From assembly GCA_043752345.1 (NCBI GenBank), contig JAYUYT010000114.1, forward strand, positions 1-10,061: a stretch of 10,061 nt of DNA, in the 5' to 3' direction. Numbering within the stretch: the stretch's first letter is position 1; each line of letters opens with the position of its first letter. The position numbers and the translations under genes were made by a program. The notes beneath the pieces were generated by a model. That model worked only from the letters and a program-made list of their open reading frames with translations, was not told where the DNA came from and did no database searches. The stretch comes from VFJL01 sp043752345. Its GTDB lineage: Bacteria; Pseudomonadota; Gammaproteobacteria; Burkholderiales; Nitrosomonadaceae. Positions 1-6,766 of this stretch are shown piece by piece.

Positions 1-17
1 CTCTTACCCTGCACCGC

Positions 18-653
18 TTAATTTCCCACGACACCAGACAATAGCGGCACAAACCTCGCTTCATCCAGTATGGTTTCAACGTAACTCTGTGCATTGCGCT
101 CAATCACGCACAAATACTGCTCCTGGCTCCCTTTGGGGAAAACCATTCTACCACCCACCGCCAGCTGCTCCAGCAGCGAGGGAGGAACGTGCGTAGTCGC
201 AGCAGTCATGATGATGCCGTCGAATGGCGCAATTTCGGACAATCCCAACAAGCCGTCAGCGTGCTTCAGGCGGACATTGCTGAAACGAAACTCGCGCAGA
301 CGGCTACGCGTGCGGGTGAGCAACGGCCCGATGCGCTCGATCGAATAGACCTCATGTGCAAGCTGTGCCAGTACTGCTGTCTGGTAGCCGCAACCGGTGC
401 CAATTTCCAGCACCTTGCCAGGATTTGAACCTGCGCGCAGCAGTTCGCTCATGCGCGCCACAACAAATGGGCTTGAAATAGTCTGACCAAAATTAATCGG
501 CAGGGAAACGTCATCGTAGGCGCGGCTCGCCAACGCCTCCTCGACAAAAACGTGGCGGGGAACAGCATTCATCGCCGCCAGCACCACTTCGTCGTTGATA
601 CCCTGTGCCCGCAGACGCTCGATCATGCGCACCCGTGTGCGCTGAGAAGTCAT
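18..653 (-). CDS. pcm: Protein-L-isoaspartate O-methyltransferase (PIMT)
   Basis: Uses S-adenosylmethionine to methylate abnormal L-isoaspartyl residues in aged cytosolic proteins, starting their repair. The SAM-binding motif I is plain (VLEIGTGCGYQTAVLA), preceded by the family's QTIS segment, which carries the proposed catalytic serine. Also present are a YSIERI stretch (motif post-I), FDGIIMTAA and the C-terminal RFVPL. I chose ATG at 653 (MTSQRTR...): it gives 211 residues, close to the E. coli length of about 208, and has an AGGT about 7 bases upstream. The frame stays open further: ATG at 689 (223 aa) has AGGG directly abutting it, and TTG at 719 (233 aa) has GAGG only 2 bases away. An N-terminal extension is therefore possible. 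The TTG would lie 21 bases after the surE stop, consistent with a surE-pcm operon as in E. coli. Family call is firm; the start is not. Confidence 0.93.
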   Translation of the reverse strand: MTSQRTRVRMIERLRAQGINDEVVLAAMNAVPRHVFVEEALASRAYDDVSLPINFGQTISSPFVVARMSELLRAGSNPGKVLEIGTGCGYQTAVLAQLAHEVYSIERIGPLLTRTRSRLREFRFSNVRLKHADGLLGLSEIAPFDGIIMTAATTHVPPSLLEQLAVGGRMVFPKGSQEQYLCVIERNAQSYVETILDEARFVPLLSGVVGN

Positions 654-740
654 GCCGATACCTGAATGATCAGCACTCAAACTCGACATCCCTGAAAAAG
701 TTGATTTGTCACCATGCAAGACCTCATCAATGCTCCACTA

Positions 741-1481
741 CTATTTCAGCCACTGTTTTACCGCATCCAGTTGTTCATACTGGGTCAGGTCAATTTGTAA
801 CGGCGTCAGCGACACCCGATCGTGCCGGATTGCAAAAAAATCTGTGCCCTCACCAGCATCCTGAGCAGGACCCGCTGCACCCACCCAGTATACCGTTTCA
901 CCGCGTGGGCTTTGTGACTTGACTACCGCTTCGGCCTTGTGACGACGGCCGAGCCGGGTTACCTCTACGCCTTGCAGTTGCTCATAAGCAACATCAGGCA
1001 CATTGATATTGAGCAGTATCGGCTCATTGAATTTGTTGTCTTTAAAACGCTGCACCATGTCCATGGCAACGCGCGCTGCGGTGGAAAAGTTTCCATTGGA
1101 AACGCCGGCTAGAGACACGGCTAGAGAGGGTATGCCAAGCAGAAAACCTTCGGTAGCAGCAGCCACTGTACCGGAATAAACAGTGTCATCGCCCATATTG
1201 GCACCGGCATTAATCCCGGATATCACCATATCGGGCAATGTATCGAGCATTCCGGTTACCGCCAAATGCACGCAATCGGTCGGGGTACCGTTGACGTAAT
1301 AGAAACCGTTATGGGCTTTGTGCAGATTCAGCGGACGATCGAGTGTAAGCGAATTGCTGGCGCCGCTACGATCGCGCTCAGGCGCAACCACGACGATGTC
1401 CGCAATGGTGGAAAGCATTTCTGCAAGACAGGCAAGACCTGGCGCAAAGTACCCATCGTCGTTGCTGAGCAATATGCGCAT
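741..1481 (-). CDS. surE: 5'/3'-nucleotidase SurE (survival protein)
   Basis: Metal-dependent phosphatase that removes phosphate from nucleoside 5'- and 3'-monophosphates; in E. coli it is linked to stationary-phase survival. The 246-residue product begins with the family's MRILLSNDDG, giving the metal-binding D8 and D9. It then has RSGASNSLTL with the conserved S39, GTPTDC at about 65-70, and SGINAGANMGDD with metal-binding N91. YSGTVAAATEG and the late segments PRGETVYW and GTDFFAI also match E. coli SurE, which is of similar length. ATG at 1481 is the natural start because it begins the canonical N terminus; the upstream Shine-Dalgarno is weak (GGAT about 10 bases away). It ends in TAG just before pcm, the usual pairing. 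The 117 bases between this start and the tRNA-Pro gene hold no gene and no convincing promoter that I can see. Confidence 0.96.
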   Translation of the reverse strand: MRILLSNDDGYFAPGLACLAEMLSTIADIVVVAPERDRSGASNSLTLDRPLNLHKAHNGFYYVNGTPTDCVHLAVTGMLDTLPDMVISGINAGANMGDDTVYSGTVAAATEGFLLGIPSLAVSLAGVSNGNFSTAARVAMDMVQRFKDNKFNEPILLNINVPDVAYEQLQGVEVTRLGRRHKAEAVVKSQSPRGETVYWVGAAGPAQDAGEGTDFFAIRHDRVSLTPLQIDLTQYEQLDAVKQWLK

Positions 1482-1597
1482 TCGCAGAGTATCCAGATTC
1501 CAGATGATTTTCAGGTCGCTGGGGAAGTGATGCCAGCCATTCGGCTCGCATCCAGCCCGAACGATATGCGCAGCACCTGGTCAACTTATTGATTAAA

Positions 1598-1675
<78 letters not shown>

Positions 1676-1684
1676 AAGGTGCGG

Positions 1685-1713
1685 ATTATAGCAAACAAGC
1701 CCTGGTGTTAGAA
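1685..1713 (-). promoter_or_regulatory. Probable sigma-70 promoter of tRNA-Pro
   Basis: Read on the minus strand, a perfect TATAAT lies at 1690-1685, nine bases before the first tRNA base, so transcription would start only a few bases upstream of the mature 5' end. A weak -35 (TTCTAA, 3 of 6 matches) sits 17 bases upstream at 1713-1708. The sequence just after the -10 (CCGCACC) is GC-rich, which in stable-RNA promoters is often linked to growth-rate or stringent control; that link is inference here. Confidence 0.55.
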
Positions 1714-1765
1714 ATTGCTTTCAGCCTTGCGTGACGTGAGGAATGTAAAGAAACAGACGGACAGG

Positions 1766-2140
1766 TCAAGATTGCAGCAGTGACACGACACTTTTGATCT
1801 CGCCCCGCAACAATGCCAAATCGACTGGTGAGCGAATTGAAGCGGCCGGGGTGGTGACAGCAACAGCAGGCATCGGCTCGACCTCGCCTTGTCCCAGGCG
1901 GCTACGAGCACCATTGATGGTGAAACCCTGCTCATAGAGCAGGTCGCGGATACGGCGGATCAGCAACACTTCATGATGCTGGTAGTAGCGTCGATTACCA
2001 CGGCGCTTGACCGGTCGCAATTGCGTGAATTCCTGCTCCCAGTAACGCAGCACATGCGGCTTGACACCGCATAACTCGCTGACTTCGCCTATGGTGAAAT
2101 AGCGTTTTGCCGGGATGGGCGGCAGGGCGCTGCTAGGCAT
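1766..2140 (-). CDS. Small MerR-family transcriptional regulator
   Basis: DNA-binding protein of 124 residues with an N-terminal MerR winged helix-turn-helix. FTIGEVSELCGVKPHVLRYWE (about 15-35) forms the HTH, RRGNRRYYQHHEV is the wing, and LIRRIRDLLYEQGFTINGAR is the following helical part. After about residue 85 the chain is short and Pro/Ala/Val-rich. It lacks the long dimerisation helix and cysteine-bearing effector domain of metal sensors such as MerR or CueR, so no ligand can be proposed. ATG at 2140 overlaps the end of ihfA by 8 bases, with AGGG 8 bases upstream; GTG at 2143 is an alternative start (125 aa). The overlap implies co-transcription and probably translational coupling with ihfA. 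This ihfA-merR pairing is, as far as I recall, common in Betaproteobacteria. Target and role are unknown. Confidence 0.88.
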   Translation of the reverse strand: MPSSALPPIPAKRYFTIGEVSELCGVKPHVLRYWEQEFTQLRPVKRRGNRRYYQHHEVLLIRRIRDLLYEQGFTINGARSRLGQGEVEPMPAVAVTTPAASIRSPVDLALLRGEIKSVVSLLQS

Positions 2141-2438
2141 CACGTTTTCCCTGATGGTTTTTTTCTACCATGGCCTTTAGTTTCTGACTGGCGCGGAAAG
2201 TCACTACGCGCCGGGCGGTAATCGGGATCTCCTCACCGGTCTTGGGATTGCGGCCAGGACGCTGCGGCTTGTCGCGCAACTGGAAATTGCCGAAACCTGA
2301 AAGCTTGACGCCATCACCACTCTGTAGCGCGACACGAACTTCCTCGTAAAAAGAATCTACCATGTCTTTGGCTTCGCGCTTGTTCAAACCAACTTTCTCA
2401 AACAGCAAGTCAGCCAATTCGGCCTTTGTTAAAGTCAT
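2133..2438 (-). CDS. ihfA: Integration host factor alpha subunit (IHF-alpha)
   Basis: One half of the IHF heterodimer, a nucleoid protein that binds DNA at specific sites and bends it sharply, acting in transcription, replication initiation and recombination. The 101-residue product shows the HU/IHF fold: helices at about 1-40, then KLSGFGNF, then the beta arm RPGRNPKTGEEIPITARRVVTFR. P65 sits at the arm tip, where the intercalating proline of E. coli IhfA lies. ATG at 2438 gives MTLTKAEL, matching E. coli MALTKAEM, and has GAGGA about 5 bases upstream. A GTG at 2450 in the same frame falls on that ribosome site and is rejected. The gene follows pheT as in E. coli, with a 72-base gap containing hairpins. 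The partner ihfB is not in this window. Confidence 0.97.
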   Translation of the reverse strand: MTLTKAELADLLFEKVGLNKREAKDMVDSFYEEVRVALQSGDGVKLSGFGNFQLRDKPQRPGRNPKTGEEIPITARRVVTFRASQKLKAMVEKNHQGKRDA

Positions 2439-2472
2439 ACTCTTCCTCACCTGTCTATTGATTTATTAGATG

Positions 2473-2520
2473 TGCGCTCAATACATGCGCAGTTGCTTGC
2501 CATTATGTACTCAACTGCGC
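2473..2520 (-). promoter_or_regulatory. Competing hairpins across the pheT stop, ahead of ihfA
   Basis: GCGCAGTTG at 2487-2495 and CAACTGCGC at 2512-2520 form a perfect 9-bp inverted repeat with a 16-base loop that encloses the pheT stop codon. The bases 2487-2491 can instead pair with TGCGC at 2473-2477 in a 5-bp stem. The pheT end also carries a 12-bp palindrome, AACTGCGCAGTT (2513-2524). No T-run follows in the transcribed direction, so this is not a standard terminator. An RNA-processing, stability or ihfA expression role is inference. Confidence 0.4.
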
Positions 2521-4877
2521 AGTTTCGCGTCAAACTGATTTTGCAGGATACCTAGCAACTTTGTGATTGCCAAATCCGCTTCTGCATCTGTTAATGTTTT
2601 TTCAGTATCTTGCAATAACACACGGAATGCAAGACTTTTTTTGCCATCCTCCATCCCTTTGCCGCGATAAACATCAAACAGGGAAATCTCTGCAACAATG
2701 AATGGTTTCTCAGCCTGCATGCCCTCCAATAGCGCTTGGACGCTGACGTTATCCGCCACGACCACAGCAATGTCACGTCTCACTGGCGGGTATTTTGAAA
2801 TTTCCCCCGCTGCTGACAGCTTGCGCGCCGTCAAGAGATCCAGATCCAGTTCAAACAGCACTGCGGATCTCGGCAAATCGGCCTTTTGCTGCCAGCGCGG
2901 ATGGAGCTCACCCAGCCAGCCAACAACTTTCTCGCCCAGGCGAATTTGTGCCGATTTTCCGGGATGCAAAGCGGGATGAGGTGCCGCCCGGAAATCTGCT
3001 ACTTCTGGCCAGAACAACGCTTCGATGTCTGCTTTGGCGTCATAAAAATCCACGGTGCGGGCAGGCGCACCCCACTGCTCGGCCACGGCATCACCATAGC
3101 AAAGCCCGGCCAGTCTTTCCGGCTGCACATAGGCTTCGCCCTCTTTGACGAAACAACGACCGATTTCAAACAATCGCACCCTGGTCTGCTTGCGGTTTAG
3201 ATTGAATTGCAAGTTTGCCATGAGTCCACCGATCAGGCTGCTGCGCATCACACCCATCTGGCTGGCGATGGGGTTCTTCAATACAACCGGCGTCTTGTTA
3301 TACGTAAAATCCGCTTCCCATGCAGCATCTACAAAAGGGTAATTAATCACTTCCTGATAATCTCGCGCTGCCAGGATACGCTGCAACTGTAGCGGCATAT
3401 GCAGCAGTTCGGATTCGGGCAGCATGCTCAGAGCCGCGTGCGGCAAGCTGGCAGGAATGTGATCGTAGCCGTAAATACGTGCCAGCTCTTCGATCAGATC
3501 TTCCTCGATGGCAAGATCGAAGCGGTAGCTCGGCGGCGTCACCTGAAACACACTGCCGTCAACAGTGAAATTGAACTGCAGACGCTGCAATAGTTCAGTT
3601 GCCTCGGACGTATCCAGATCTATGCCCAGCACCCGTCGTGCACGCTCCACGCGCAGGCGGATCGGATTGCGGTGCGGCAGCTTACCCTTCACTTCAACAA
3701 TTGGCCCCGCCTTGCCGCCACAAATATCCACTATCAATCTTGTGGCGCGCTCCATTGCATTGCGCGTGGCAGCGAAGTCCACCCCGCGTTCAAACCGGTG
3801 CGCCGAATCGGAACTGAATCCCAGACGAAAAGATTTGCCGGCTATCGCCTCCGGGCTGAAGAATGCACTTTCCAGAAACAGGTCAGTGGTGTCCTGTTGC
3901 ACGCCGCTTTCACTCCCCCCCATGATGCCTGCCAGCGCCAGCGGCTTGGTCGCATCGGCGATCAATAGCATGTCAGGTTGCAGGACAAGATTTTCGCCAT
4001 TCAGCAATTGCAGCTTCTCGCCGGATTTGGCATAGCGCACATGCATCGCACCCGCAATCTTCGCCAGATCGAAGGCATGCAATGGCTGACCCATCTCCAG
4101 CATTACATAGTTGGTCACGTCGACCACCGCATTGATTGTCCGTATGCCGATGCGCTCCAAACGGCGCATCATCCACGGTGGCGTGGGCGCATCGAGACGT
4201 ATGCCGCGTATCACCCGGCCACAATAGAGCGGGCAGGCATCTGCTGCCTCCACCTGCACGGTCAGAACATCATCGATCTCGTTGCTGACCGGCTCAATTT
4301 TCAGTGGATCAAGTTTTGCGGAGGTAATCGCCGCCACTTCTCGCGCCACCCCGGCCAGTCCTAGACAATCGGCACGATTAGGCGTGAGCTTGAGCGTGAA
4401 GAGTTTGTCATCCAGCGCGTAATAATCGCGGAAATCTACGCCCGTTGGTGCATCACCGGGAAGTAGCAACAAACCTTCGGCGGCGTCGTTTAAACCCAAT
4501 TCCTTGGCTGAGCACAACATGCCAGAGGATTCTACGCCGCGTACTTTAGCTTGCTTGATGGCAACACCAGGCAGTTGCGCACCAACCAGTGCGCACGGCA
4601 CTTTCACACCGGCACGAACATTGGCCGCACCACAAACGATTTGCAGCGATTCGCTGCTCGCCGCTGCACCCACATTCACCTGGCATACATTCAGGCGATC
4701 TGCATCCGGATGTTTCTGCACCGACAACACTTCGGCTACCACCACTTTGTCAAAGGCCGGTGCAGCAGGCTCAATCGCTTCCACCTCCAGCCCTGCCATG
4801 GTCAGGACGTGAGCCAGCTCACCACTGGAAAGTGGTGGATTGACCAGGGTACGGAGCCAGTTTTCAGAGAATTTCAT
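2511..4877 (-). CDS. pheT: Phenylalanyl-tRNA synthetase beta subunit
   Basis: Large subunit of the alpha2-beta2 enzyme that charges tRNA-Phe; the beta subunit carries the editing site that removes mischarged Tyr. The 788-residue product is close to E. coli PheT (795). It begins MKFSENWLRTLVNP, followed by the EMAP-II-like tRNA-binding domain (VVVAEVLSVQKHPDADRLNVC, about 45-65). The B3/B4 editing region includes DVTNYVMLEMGQPLHAFD and LALAGIMGGSESGV. The B5 domain lies around 400-475, then a catalytic-like core (VINYPF, NPIASQMGVMRSSL). The C-terminal FDX-ACB domain spans about 694-788 (SKYPPVRRDIAVVV...). ATG at 4877 fits the canonical N terminus; its ribosome site is weak (AGG then CCCCC). 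It lies 40 bases after pheS, so the two are co-transcribed. No frameshift or missing block is visible. Confidence 0.98.
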   Translation of the reverse strand: MKFSENWLRTLVNPPLSSGELAHVLTMAGLEVEAIEPAAPAFDKVVVAEVLSVQKHPDADRLNVCQVNVGAAASSESLQIVCGAANVRAGVKVPCALVGAQLPGVAIKQAKVRGVESSGMLCSAKELGLNDAAEGLLLLPGDAPTGVDFRDYYALDDKLFTLKLTPNRADCLGLAGVAREVAAITSAKLDPLKIEPVSNEIDDVLTVQVEAADACPLYCGRVIRGIRLDAPTPPWMMRRLERIGIRTINAVVDVTNYVMLEMGQPLHAFDLAKIAGAMHVRYAKSGEKLQLLNGENLVLQPDMLLIADATKPLALAGIMGGSESGVQQDTTDLFLESAFFSPEAIAGKSFRLGFSSDSAHRFERGVDFAATRNAMERATRLIVDICGGKAGPIVEVKGKLPHRNPIRLRVERARRVLGIDLDTSEATELLQRLQFNFTVDGSVFQVTPPSYRFDLAIEEDLIEELARIYGYDHIPASLPHAALSMLPESELLHMPLQLQRILAARDYQEVINYPFVDAAWEADFTYNKTPVVLKNPIASQMGVMRSSLIGGLMANLQFNLNRKQTRVRLFEIGRCFVKEGEAYVQPERLAGLCYGDAVAEQWGAPARTVDFYDAKADIEALFWPEVADFRAAPHPALHPGKSAQIRLGEKVVGWLGELHPRWQQKADLPRSAVLFELDLDLLTARKLSAAGEISKYPPVRRDIAVVVADNVSVQALLEGMQAEKPFIVAEISLFDVYRGKGMEDGKKSLAFRVLLQDTEKTLTDAEADLAITKLLGILQNQFDAKLRS

Positions 4878-4917
4878 GGGGGCCTGTTTTCGCCTCAGGA
4901 GATGCGATGAGCACTGT

Positions 4918-5937
4918 TTAATTAAACTGTTTCAGGAAGCGCAAATCGTTCTCGAAAAACAGCCGCAAATCATTCACGCCATAGCGCAGCATCGCCAGTC
5001 GTTCTACTCCCATACCAAAAGCAAAGCCGGTATATTTTTCACTGTCTATGTTGACATGCTGCAGCACGTTGGGGTGCACCATGCCGCAGCCTAGCACTTC
5101 CAGCCAGCCGGTGTGGCTGCACACCCGGCAGCCGCTGCCGTGGCACATCACACAGCCAATATCCATTTCAGCGGAAGGTTCGGTAAAGGGGAAGAAAGAA
5201 GGACGGAAGCGCACCGGCAAATCGTCACGCTCAAAAAAATGCTGCATGAAATCCGCCAGCACGCCCTTCAACGCGGCAAAATTCGCATTCTCATCCACCC
5301 ACAAACCTTCTACCTGATGAAACATGGGTGTGTGAGTCACATCGGAATCGCAACGATATACCCGCCCCGGCGCAATTACTTTAAACGGCGGCCGATTGCT
5401 CTGCATGTAATGGACTTGCACCGGCGATGTATGGGTGCGCAGCAAATGCTTGTCATCGACATAGAAGGTGTCATGCATCGCCCGCGCCGGATGATTTTCC
5501 GGGATGTTGAGCGCGGTGAAATTGTAAAAATCAGTTTCGATTTCGGGGCCGGAAGCAACAGCAAAACCAATCGAGCGGAATAGCAACTCAATGCGTTCCA
5601 GCGTGCGCGTTACCGGATGCAAACCACCCGTGCCCAGACCGCGTCCCGGCAACGTCACGTCCAACGCCTCTCCGGCTAGCTGCGTTCCCAGTTTTTTTGC
5701 CTGGATCGCATCACGGCGGTGATTAAGCGCCGCCTCCAGCGCCACCTTCGCCTGGTTGATACGGCTGCCCATGGCGGGCCGTTCTTCCGGTGAGAGCTTG
5801 CCCAATCCCTTGAGCAGTTCGGTCAGCGTGCCACTTTTGCCAAGATAGCGTGCCTTGGCTTGCTCCAGCTCGGCAGCATCATCTATGCCATCAAACAGGC
5901 TGATGGCTTCACTGAGAAGGTTATCCAGATTATGCAT
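4918..5937 (-). CDS. pheS: Phenylalanyl-tRNA synthetase alpha subunit
   Basis: Catalytic subunit that activates phenylalanine with ATP and transfers it to tRNA-Phe. From ATG 5937 the product is 339 residues and shows an N-terminal coiled coil (about 1-85), LPGRGLGTGGLHPVTRT (about 97-112), motif 2 GRVYRCDSDVTHTPMFHQ (191-208), FRPSFFPFTEPSAE and motif 3 GMGVERLAMLRYG (309-320). It ends NDLRFLKQFN, like E. coli. An insert absent from the E. coli protein holds four cysteines (C262, C265, C270, C273; C-x2-C-x4-C-x2-C), probably a zinc knuckle; as I recall it occurs in many proteobacterial PheS proteins. The frame is open back to a TTG at 5979, but that codon follows directly on the terminator U-run. 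ATG 5937 matches the family N terminus, yet neither start has a recognisable Shine-Dalgarno. Confidence 0.96.
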   Translation of the reverse strand: MHNLDNLLSEAISLFDGIDDAAELEQAKARYLGKSGTLTELLKGLGKLSPEERPAMGSRINQAKVALEAALNHRRDAIQAKKLGTQLAGEALDVTLPGRGLGTGGLHPVTRTLERIELLFRSIGFAVASGPEIETDFYNFTALNIPENHPARAMHDTFYVDDKHLLRTHTSPVQVHYMQSNRPPFKVIAPGRVYRCDSDVTHTPMFHQVEGLWVDENANFAALKGVLADFMQHFFERDDLPVRFRPSFFPFTEPSAEMDIGCVMCHGSGCRVCSHTGWLEVLGCGMVHPNVLQHVNIDSEKYTGFAFGMGVERLAMLRYGVNDLRLFFENDLRFLKQFN

Positions 5938-5980
5938 GGGTACGCAAAGTAGTTGGGCTGTGTCCGCGAAATCACACAAG

Positions 5981-6019
5981 AAAAAAGGAGGCTGAGACTT
6001 TTCGCCTCTTGGCCTCCTT
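5981..6019 (-). terminator. Intrinsic terminator or attenuator between rplT and pheS
   Basis: In the transcribed direction AAGGAGGC (6019-6012) pairs perfectly with GCCTCCTT (5992-5985) around a 19-base loop, and GCCTCC runs directly into six T residues (5986-5981). This is a standard Rho-independent signature. It starts about 20 bases after the rplT stop and ends about 43 bases before the pheS ATG. In E. coli the same position holds the pheM leader peptide and the pheST attenuator. Here I find no start codon between rplT and the hairpin, so no Phe leader peptide is visible. I see no strong promoter between the hairpin and pheS, so partial read-through is likely. Confidence 0.75.
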
Positions 6020-6041
6020 GCCTCTTTTTTGTTACTGCCTG

Positions 6042-6401
6042 CTATACGACGAGACTGGCCTTGGCTTGCTCAACGATTTTTGCGAAAGCTGGCTTGTCAA
6101 ACACCGCGATATCAGCCAGCACCTTGCGGTCCACTTCTATCTCAGCTTTCTTCAAACCGTTCATGAACACGCTATAGGGCAAACCACATTCGCGTGCAGC
6201 GGCATTGATACGGGCGATCCACAATGCACGAAACTGGCGTTTCTTCTGCCGACGATCGCGGTAAGCATATTGTCCTGCCTTCTTCACCGCTTCTTTGGCA
6301 ATGCGATAGACATTCTTGCGGCGACCGCGGTATCCCTTGGCCAGATCCAGGATCTTCTTATGACGCGCATGAGCCGTCACACCACGTTTTACTCTTGGCA
6401 T
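6042..6401 (-). CDS. rplT: 50S ribosomal protein L20
   Basis: Binds 23S rRNA early in 50S subunit assembly; in E. coli and Bacillus it also represses its own operon by binding the mRNA leader. The 119-residue, very basic product starts MPRVKRGVTAHARHKKILDLA and continues GYRGRRKNVYRIAKEAVKKAGQY, RDRRQKKRQFRALWIARINAA and NGLKKAEIEVDRKVLADIAV, the full L20 pattern at the usual length (E. coli 118). ATG at 6401 has GGAGA about 7-8 bases upstream, and that site begins right at the rpmI stop codon (TAAGGAGA), so translation of L35 and L20 is probably coupled. It is the last gene before the pheS attenuator-like terminator. Confidence 0.98.
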   Translation of the reverse strand: MPRVKRGVTAHARHKKILDLAKGYRGRRKNVYRIAKEAVKKAGQYAYRDRRQKKRQFRALWIARINAAARECGLPYSVFMNGLKKAEIEVDRKVLADIAVFDKPAFAKIVEQAKASLVV

Positions 6402-6413
6402 GGCAGTCTCTCC

Positions 6414-6611
6414 TTAGGCGTAGGGCATCATGGCGCGTACTGACGCCACGTTGGTGGAATGGACACCGGCGGTTCCCCGCAGTTGGCGCTTGTTTTTGGT
6501 AGTTTTCTTGGTGAGAATGTGACGCTTGAAAGCCTGCGAACGCTTGACGCTACCGCCGGGCCGCACCTTGAAGCGCTTGGCAGCGCCGCTCTTGGTCTTC
6601 ATCTTGGGCAT
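6414..6611 (-). CDS. rpmI: 50S ribosomal protein L35
   Basis: Small basic protein of the large ribosomal subunit. The 65-residue product, exactly the usual length, reads MPKMKTKSGAAKRFKVRPGG at the start, then RSQAFKRHILTKKTTKNKRQLR and a tail ending VRAMMPYA, typical of L35. ATG at 6611 has a good ribosome site (AGGAG, 7 bases upstream). It lies 12 bases before rplT, forming the conserved rpmI-rplT pair. The 155 bases upstream, between infC and this gene, contain several hairpins that could mediate L20 feedback, as known in E. coli; that part is inference. Confidence 0.98.
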   Translation of the reverse strand: MPKMKTKSGAAKRFKVRPGGSVKRSQAFKRHILTKKTTKNKRQLRGTAGVHSTNVASVRAMMPYA

Positions 6612-6766
6612 GATACTGCTCCTGTTTTAACATGACATCGGGTGTTTCCTGAGCGGAACACTTTTAAGACCCGGGAGTCACTTGGTTTTACGCTGGCATG
6701 AAATATTCTTCGCGCCAGCCTTGCTGCTATCCGCGTATGCCGAGGCATACGCCGGTTGTCACTTGA
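6612..6766 (-). promoter_or_regulatory. Hairpin-rich rpmI leader (infC-rpmI gap), possible L20 control site
   Basis: This 155-base non-coding stretch carries three hairpins. The first has a perfect 9-bp stem with a 2-base loop (6733-6741 with 6744-6752), extendable by two C-G pairs across a one-base bulge, and lies 15 bases after the infC stop. The second has a 6-bp stem, GCTGGC 6692-6697 with GCCAGC 6714-6719, and a 16-base loop. The third has GTGTT 6642-6646 with AACAC 6657-6661 plus an inner CC/GG, about 30 bases before the rpmI start. None is followed by a T-run. In E. coli, L20 represses rpmI-rplT through RNA structure in this same position, so a similar role is plausible but not shown by the sequence. 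Confidence 0.4.

Noticed and set aside
2439..2450. GTG at 2450 as the ihfA start (105 aa)
   Set aside because: The codons from GTG to the ATG at 2438 contain the GAGGA ribosome site itself, and the family N terminus matches the ATG start.
3565..4035. 156-codon open frame on the plus strand inside pheT
   Set aside because: Antisense shadow of a well-identified gene; the composition reflects the complementary codons, with no recognisable domain.
5113..5583. 156-codon open frame on the plus strand inside pheS
   Set aside because: Antisense to the conserved PheS catalytic core; no start signal and no protein family features.
5938..5979. TTG at 5979 as the pheS start (353 aa)
   Set aside because: The codon follows directly on the terminator U-run, has no ribosome site, and the 14 extra residues do not match PheS N termini.
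6733..6752. Strong hairpin after infC as an intrinsic terminator
   Set aside because: The perfect 9-bp stem is followed by GATAGCAGCAAGG in the transcribed direction, with no T-run, so standard termination is not supported.
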